A stretch of 64,000 bases of DNA from Tubiluchus corallicola (lineage: Eukaryota; Priapulida; Priapulimorpha; Priapulimorphida; Tubiluchidae): assembly GCA_030141605.1 (NCBI GenBank), contig JAQGDQ010000209.1, positions 179,501 through 243,500 of the forward strand. Reading direction: 5' to 3'. The translations under genes and the position numbers were made by a program. This document shows, in pieces, positions 48,502-64,000 of the stretch. The number at the start of each line of letters is the position of its first letter. The first letter of the stretch is position 1. Under the pieces are notes generated by a model. It saw nothing but the letters and a program-made list of their open reading frames with translations. It searched no databases and was not told the origin of the DNA.

Positions 48502-48930
48502 ATTTGCTTCTTAAAACAATCACAAGAATCACTAGCTGAAAGAGTCGTTAATTTTGCCAAACACAAAAAACGTTTTAAAAAGACAAAAAATAAACAGACT
48601 TTTTGAGACCCGTGATTCTGATCGTCGTAACGTATAACCTCTAAAAGAAATAGAAAGCTTTTGCTTTTAAAAATAAAATAAAATGAGTAAGTTGCAAACA
48701 AATACTTGAGTTTATTCTAGAAAAGATAGTGTCAAAAAATTTCTCAGGAAAATTTTGAACTGGTTTTTCAACCTGGTCTTTAACAAAGAAATATTTTAAT
48801 ATAAAAGTTAGTGACATTCATCAGCAGGTATCACCGGCCAAGTGCAAGCAAGGTCTACAAAAAAGTGTTAGGTGCTGGCTGGAGTATCGGGAAAGAAAAT
48901 AGTTTACAAAATTAATGTGAAGTGTCTAAA
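48502..48930. promoter_or_regulatory. divergent promoter between tetraspanin and ATP synthase alpha
   Basis: The two start codons, 48501 (minus) and 48931 (plus), are 429 bp apart head to head with no other gene between. Both transcripts must initiate in or near this stretch unless untranslated first exons lie further out. I see no clear TATA box, so a shared bidirectional promoter is an inference from spacing. Confidence 0.6.
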
Positions 48931-57088
<8,158 letters not shown>

Positions 57089-58373
57089 TTTAATTGTATT
57101 AAATTGTTTCACGAATGTTTGTACAATTCCTTGTTACCACAATTACACATGTTTAATTACTACAAGTTTATGTGATGGAATATAAATAAGATGTTAAAAG
57201 AATGATTTGAATTGAATATCATTCTTTAGCAAAATGACTATAGAAACATTGTTTTAAGTGACAGCAGTAGATATTTAAAGTTTCAGATGCTTATCATGTT
57301 TCATGTCGCTGTTAGCAATTGGTCAGGATGGTTCTGATAATGAACTAATAAACTACATTAGTAACTGGAAATCTCTAGTTCTTTCATGTTCCATAAAATA
57401 AAAGTTGGAAGTATAGAATAATAACATCAGCTCATATGGAAATGAGCATCAAGAGTGGAGTGTCACATGGTGAAGAAACTATTTTTAGTTGTTTGTGAAG
57501 GTAACCGACACAAAAACAATTCAGATCTGTGCAACTGCAGCTGCATTTCTCCCCTTTTCCTAACCCCTCTATCTCTCTGAGAGAGCCTCGATATCTGATG
57601 AAACCTCTCGGAAGTTTAGTGGCAGTTATGTATTATCCATTTACTAGCCAGGCTCAACTTTGCGTAACTCATGAAGCAGCTAATCAGTACCGCACCTAGC
57701 TAGTATAGTTATGGGTGGGTAGTCAAGCAGACACCATGACTACTCAGCCGTTCCTCTGTAAGAATTAAACTATGGGCTTAAAAATAATGTAAGTTTAAAA
57801 AGTCTAAAGACAGTACTGTCAGAAGCCTAAATTTGTTTAGACCGACTTTCATGCATCGTGTATGCCAAATCCAGGAAAATATTGTAACTACAAAAAATGC
57901 ATAATCGTTGGCTTGGTTGTACATGTCATATTGTCCATCACATAACTTTATTAATCTCCAAGAAACTCAAGATATTGAACGCCGTCTCGAAATACATTAA
58001 TCATTTAGAGACCCTTCACTCCTGTGGGTTTTTTTTGGAAAATGAAGCATCCCTCGCAGACGCGCATTCGTACTGTCTCCAGACTCCAGAGCATATGAAT
58101 CTAGATCTATTGATGCGAATCCCCTTGTTCGCCTGTCACCCTGTGCTGCCACCGCAAATTTGTGGGTTGCCATAGTTTCGAAATTGTTTACAAGGTGAAG
58201 ATGTTTTGGCAAGGTGTTTCTGAAAGCCTAAAAAGCATTTCTAAAAAAATTATTTGGTTATAATCAATGTGTTACTGCAATCAGTGTGTCACCAGCAATA
58301 ACTTTAATAGTGGTGTGTTTAACTCCGCAGTGATAACAAATGTAGAAGTATGTGAACAGATAAGAGGTTTATT
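57089..58373. other. 3' flank of ATP synthase alpha and 5' flank of the next gene
   Basis: AATAAA at 57347-57352 and another within ATAAAATAAAAG near 57396 are candidate polyadenylation signals for ATP synthase alpha. The rest shows no gene. Confidence 0.5.
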
Positions 58374-61300
58374 ATGTCGGCTGAGTCAAAGGCCAAGCTT
58401 AAAACAGAAAAGAAAGAAAAAGCTATTGAATACTACAAATTAAACGCCCATGTGGTGGAAAGCGTCGATAAAGTTTTCAATTTAATGTTTGACGATGAGC
58501 CTTCTGACATATACGGATATTTGGTAACTACAATTCTATAATGCTTGGAGTAGTAGAATTTAATTTAGTTTGTTTTAATTTAAATTATTATTTAGTTTTA
58601 GTATAGCTCTGATTGGAAAATTGTACATAACTTTCGGTTGATGTGTTTTCCCAGCATCATAATAATTGTACAGTGAACTGTACTTGCACAGTTGCACTCC
58701 TTAAAAGAGAGGCACAAAATACCAGTTGTAGGGATACCCGGGCGATGGTATATGCATATACATATAATATATCTCTTTTGCTGTGGCAGTGCGCTAATCC
58801 AAATAAAACCGTCAATATTATCAAATTATCAACGTTTATTTTACTTATAGGCAAGTTTCTTTGGAAAGTTGGCAGATACTCATCGGATTTCAAAGGTATT
58901 CTGATAATAATTAATTATAAGAATATATCCATTTTTTTTCATTTACCAAGTCACTAGATAATGAATCTTCTGAATGTTCTATCATATACTGATGAAGAAT
59001 CTTCAGTAACTGTGGTCACTTGTGAAATTTTATGAGTTTATCCTGTGTAATCTAGAATAAAGTTTGTAAAGTTGACAAGATACCAAAATTTTTTGATGAA
59101 CCCTAGTGGTATTTTATTTCATTAACATCTTTGCAATCCACACGACAAAATGATCTTATTCCATTCTTACAATCATATTCTGCATTTTAGTGTTTTTTCT
59201 GTGTGCCTCATTGCTTACATTCTCCGCAGAAGCAGCAGAAAAAACTGTTTAAGCCAATAGCACTAAAAACAAATGGAAAATTATTTTGTTTGTGAAATGA
59301 ATTATGAAGAATGACTTTTCATGTCTTAGTAGTGCTGTCACGAACACTGATGATTTCTCATTTAAGATTGTTGTTGATGAAATACGAAATGAATCTTGGA
59401 AGCGTTCAATTTCTATTAACATCTACTGTTTGATCAACTGCTCTGAAAAGGTGAGGAACTGACTCTAATTTAAGACTTTACATTTTTTTTATTTGAAAGC
59501 ACAAGGCACATATAGAATTATATTGCTGGAATAGAATGTGTGATTTTGCTAGTGTGTCAATGGGGTCTGAACCAGTAGCTGCAGTGCAAATAGTTTTTCT
59601 GTAGATTTTATATTTTTTACCGAATTTATTTGTTTCCACAGCTTGTTATTATATATAGATACTGATAAAAAGAGCTAGATTAATGTTAAATTAGATGGAA
59701 GTCTGATTTATTAAATTTGGACAGTTAAACAAAGGCAGTGTGCATGCTCTTGTAGATTTCAATTCAAGTCAATTATTTTTAGCTTAACACACAAGACAGC
59801 AATTGTCAACTAGATCACTACAAAGATAATATATATATATAGTGAAAACAATGAATATGTATATATATAGATAGATAGATAGATGGTATATTATGCTGAA
59901 AAACACAACTTTGGTACATATTTTTACATTTTTCTTGATTCACTTTAAAAGTACCATAATTTCAACTTAAACTATAAAGTGGGAAACTGGTAAAATCAAA
60001 GCGTAACATGTCTGTACCAAATGATGAATCATTTATCAATCATTAAAGTTAAAACTGTGTTTAATAAATTAATTCTTTTGAATAGCATATGATAAAGAGA
60101 AATTTCCTTACAATGGAGGAATGTGAGAATGTGTTAAGCACGCTTTCCTGTATAGATCAGTTTATCACCACAGAATTAATTGGTATGGATCCTCTAGATC
60201 AGCCTTCAATTGATGCAACTATTAGGTGATTACATTGTAGACTTTCCTTTGATATTTTCAGGGTATGTGAAATGTTTTTGTAGTATGTTTGTTACAGCAG
60301 TATATTGAATACTGATGGTCTCAGTTGCTTGATATTTGTATTGGTAAGACCACTTGCAGCTGCTGCTATTACAGCTAGTGTAATGCCATCTGAAATAGTG
60401 CTGGTCAGAATTTGCATCTAGCAGACTCATTATATTGGTATGTTGAAATGCCAGTAATCACCTTTTTTATTGCTACCTCAACAAAGTAGGCAGCTATAGA
60501 ATTATCAAGTTCTGTCTGTCTGTCTGTCAGTCCGTCTGGCACCACTTTTTCTCTGCTTTGGAGTAACCTAGGAAATTGGTAGCTCGAATGGTGGTAGGGC
60601 TTGGTCAAGGTTGGGGGAGCCTATAAATTTCTGAATCAGTTGGTGCAGATTTGGATTTTTTGCTATTTCTTAAAGATTCGTGTATAACAACTCATGCTGT
60701 AATCTGCCTACATAGCCAAACGAATTATGACTAATTAGCCAGATATCGGGTAAAGGTTGTTTTCAAGCCCATTACCATGAGCATGTATTAGCTTTTGTGA
60801 CACTGTATATTCTGCATAACTTAATATTCTGCATTCTTAGGTGTGCATTTGACAGTTATCAGAAAATGGAAAAGGATACTGAGTTGCGAATACTCAGCAT
60901 GATATTGCAAGCTGATGACCAGGAGAAGCAAAAAGAAGGAAAAAGTGCTGCACTGTCATCCATAAGTCACCATTGGTAATTATTAGTGCATTATTCACTT
61001 TTGTTTTTATAATTATCAAAGACTTCTTTTGTTTGGTTAATGGTGATAATTAGTCATATTTCCTGATACTTGGATTCTTTTCGTAATATATGAAAACTTG
61101 CTTTAATAATGCAAACTTATGTCTGGTCTGTTTTGCAAAAGCATCCTGACAGGTCCTGATATTCTAGGCCAGGAGCGTAGCCAGGTTCTAAAGTTAGGTG
61201 GAATAAGCTCATAAAAAAGCCACTGTGGCACATACCAAATAATTTTTAACTCATTGATTATACATTTTAATTTTTTTGTGTTTAATATCAAAACGCTGGG

Positions 61301-62956
61301 AAGATACAGTTTTAAAGGAAGTACGTAATTGCAATTTTGTATAATTGTGTATTTTAATTACATATAACAAAATGTAAAGACAGTGAAATTTGCCTTTGTA
61401 ATATATAATTGACAGTAGGCCTACTACTAGACAATCATGTGACAAGAATATATTAAAATAATTGCATTTGGGACACTTGGTTCAATCAGTCATCCTTGAC
61501 AAATGAGTTGCAAGCGTAAATGCATGCTCAGTTCAAAAACATGGGAGACAGCTTGATAAAATAAAGTAATGATTCCATTGTTGAAAAGGCCCCTATTTTG
61601 AAAAATGAGCTCGGGGGAGCGGTTGTTCTCCTTGCTCTTCTATTAGCTATGCCGCTGCTCTAGGCATTTTAGACTGAACAGAAAAATAGCAATGCATACT
61701 TTTCAGCATGAGTCAGGTAGCCAGGAAATATGTAAAGAGTCCCCGAACTTACAGGTTTGGATAAGATCTTGTAACAGACTGTAGAAGTTTTGGGTCACAG
61801 AAGCTTCCTCCAGTTTTTGGTCTTGTAACCTTGATCTTTGACCTTGCAGTCTAAAACGGATAAAGTTCTTCTTCTATTGATGTCCCTAAGACACTTAAAC
61901 ATTCAAGCTGCCTGAACACTATTCATTTTACAGCTTATACTTATATTTTTGCCGCGTAGCTAGTGTAAACACATTTCAAAACTGCCCTACGGAAGATGCG
62001 CTTTCAGGATTGGAGAGGTAACCTGAACTGAAGGTCGAATAATTATTATTGTTACTATTTATTCGCTCTCAGAAATACAATAACGAAATTATGTACAAAC
62101 AGTAGTCAAAAATAACTATACAGGTTAAGTAAATAAGATTAGTTGAAAATATCAACATAATACTCATACACCAAAATTTCTGTACAACATGACATTACTT
62201 GTTATGACAAAAATAAGTGTCAAATTAATACAGACCTATAACATATAAACTTGCTACCCATAATCAGTTATATATATATACAAACTACCTATAACATTAT
62301 ATTTTATGTCAATCAACGGATATGCAACGAGTTACAGCAAATATGAATCAAAATAGAAATTAGCTCGTTTTTCGAGAAACTTGTTATTTGTTTCGATAGC
62401 TTGTATTGTATCTCTGACAGGTGAACATATTGTAGCTTCTCTTTCTAGGTTGTAAGATTTCTCAGTAATACAATATAATAAATGTTTCAAATCATGATAG
62501 TTTAAGTTATTATTATATTTGTAAGGTATTAACTGCAAATTGTAGTAGCCGATAATTGACCTCACAGAAAAAATAGCTTGTTTTTTGCAAAGTGAATGGT
62601 GACAGGTAATTTTTGCACATTGTTTCTCATTGTCTTCTGGGCTTATCTCTAAAAGTCAGCTTTGTAGTTTCCTCTCTTTGTTTCTCCCTTCCTAAAGTGA
62701 GTGGAAAATTTGTTCCTCTGTAAATGTAGGGAAAATGACTAGCAAGAAATGGAAATCCTTAGTAAAATTTAAATGAATTATAGTGGCTTTATTGGCACTA
62801 CTTTGTGTTATGATTTTTTCACAGCTCTTTGCCTATTTTAGCAAAGTGCCTGAGCTGTTTGCCGTTCCCTTGGTTTCACAGACAGCATGTGCTTTGGCTT
62901 CGGTAATTTACGAGGTGCCCTTATTCCGTCATATACGAGAAATTGCTGAGACTGAG
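58374..62956 (+). CDS. ENO4: enolase-4-like protein, 5' part
   Basis: Six plus-strand exons are recognised: 58374-58523 (start MSAESKAKLKTEKKEKAIEY; ends SDIYGYL), 58851-58895 (ASFFGKLADTHRISK), 59385-ish exon from about 59368 to 59452 (IVVDEIRNESWKRS to CSEK), 60086-60225, 60841-60975 and 62825-62956. The first three match the enolase 4 N-terminal region, which pairs a YGxLAxxFxKLAxxxxIxK segment with an IVxDxIxxG-like strand. The last contains SQTACALASVIYEVPLFRHI, equivalent to the enolase helix ending in PLYRHI. Enolase 4 is a sperm-linked enolase relative with a long insert in its N-terminal domain. Exon 5 ends in phase 2 but exon 6 opens in phase 0, so one exon between them was missed or a boundary is different. 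The catalytic barrel lies beyond 64000. Confidence 0.72.
59826..59885. repeat. (TA)n and (ATAG)n microsatellites
   Basis: Short TATATA runs and ATAGATAGATAGATAG within an intron of the enolase-4-like gene. Confidence 0.85.
61163..61665. mobile_element. possible DNA transposon remnant with GCGTAGC-type ends
   Basis: AGGAGCGTAGCCAGG on the left and TAGCTATGCCGCTGCTCT on the right resemble the CAGTGGCGTAGC-type inverted ends of several animal DNA transposons. The match is imperfect and no target duplication is evident. It lies in the intron before enolase-4-like exon 6. Confidence 0.4.
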
Positions 62957-64000
62957 GTAAATCAAGTGGCATAGCAAGTATTGCTGTTGTATGTGATTAA
63001 TGTGCATTTTAAAAAATGGTTATCAGGATTTACCATCTAGGCATTCATGTTACTTTTTCAACCTCGTAAATAAGCGAGGCATTTTGACTAGACTGGAAAT
63101 ATCTGACCTGGTTGCAGACCTGCCAAGCTCTCATGCATTAAGCATTTTAAATCTTTCACATGCGTACACGCATCAAATTTCAGTTCACAGTCATTCCCCA
63201 ACTTCACATGCAAGTTTGCAAATCAGTTGATTTCCTTTGCCCTCAGTACCAACCGCGAGACAATTAGTAGCTTCTACTATAGAGTAGCGTTCATGAGGTT
63301 CACAATGTAGGTTGCACTAAAGGGTATTACAGTTACTGAATGGAGGCACTTTTCGGTGCTATTGAACTTTTTTCATTGAACTATTTGAACATTGTGAAGT
63401 ACAATAACAGCATAAGAAAGTTCAGTAATACACAAAAATTACGTTAATTTTTTTGCCTTCATTTTTAATAAATTGATTTTGATGCACAAAAAATGCAAAA
63501 ATTTCTGGGGTATCATTTGCCACCTTGACCCCTATAGGGAGCGAGATGATCCACGGACTTTCTAAGTTTTACAATCATTTTTACATCAAATGGTTGGCAG
63601 GTCTGTGGTTGATTTAGCCAGGATTTTGCAGCATATTATGCAGGCATGAATTATAATAAATTTGTGAGATTATGATATCTATATGTTTTTATTTTTGTAA
63701 GTCTATAAAAACTGTTTGTTGTCTAAATTTCTTTTTATCTTTTTGTAATTGGGCATTGCAAGGTAGTGATAAATGAAATGAACAGATGCTTTGAGTTTTT
63801 TAAATTTAAGTATATTGCTAATACTAATCTTATACTACAACACCAAACATCAAAATCTGTTTGTTTGCCGCAAACTGGAAACATTAACTTAATTCTATTG
63901 GTTTTGTGTTTTATAATTTTAACCATTGCACTGTGAATGAAATATCATTTCAGATACTCTTGCAAACATTAGCTATATAAATAATGTAATTAATCTTTTT
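62957..64000. other. intron of the enolase-4-like gene to the window edge
   Basis: No further exon could be recognised before the window ends. An acceptor-like CCTTTGCCCTCAG at about 63233-63245 is followed by a frame that stops within seven codons. Confidence 0.4.

Overview
The window is AT-rich animal nuclear DNA, from an invertebrate as far as the sequence allows. Coding sequence is split into short exons with GT-AG boundaries, the introns are long and full of decayed transposons, and the recognisable proteins are metazoan: tetraspanin, mitochondrial ATP synthase alpha, enolase 4, and an astacin-EGF-CUB-TSP1 protein. I cannot fix the phylum. The astacin-EGF-CUB-TSP1 order is best known from nematode NAS proteins, whereas enolase 4 is tied to animals with flagellated sperm. 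No prokaryotic or viral gene, CRISPR array or rRNA was seen. Exon coordinates come from reading splice signals and matching intron phases by eye, so each join is a prediction.

Layout. 1-14.4 kb: mostly non-coding, with a possible 50-residue membrane micropeptide (2332-2484), a TTAA-flanked MITE (2783-3334), a broken LINE (4960-5960) and a long minus-strand exon made of 12/14-residue N-glycosylation-rich repeats followed by a very basic tail (8683-10491). 14.4-30.6 kb: one large minus-strand gene, which I reconstruct as 13 coding exons and about 1233 residues. It has a signal peptide, an astacin pro-region with its aspartate switch and a furin-like site, a 36-bp-repeat Ser/Thr-rich linker, an astacin domain, EGF, CUB, a mucin-like stalk and TSP1. 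The zinc-binding histidines are kept, but the catalytic glutamate reads as leucine and the glutamate after the third histidine reads as glutamine, so it looks like a pseudoprotease. 30.7-43.3 kb: a single-exon four-helix membrane protein with a small broken duplicate beside it, then relics of a LINE, a piggyBac element, two kinds of MITE and a tRNA-derived SINE.

43.3-64 kb is the housekeeping end. A complete seven-exon tetraspanin (246 residues, minus) and the complete eleven-exon mitochondrial ATP synthase alpha gene (553 residues, plus) start 429 bp apart in opposite directions and probably share a promoter. Downstream lies the 5' part of an enolase-4-like gene that runs off the window.

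The most unusual items are the apparently inactive astacin with a mucin-like insertion between its processing site and its enzyme domain; the multi-frame-open glycoprotein repeat; a foldback repeat with a third copy in another intron of the same gene; and a T-rich retroposon-like family with a conserved 3' hairpin in the introns of both divergent genes.
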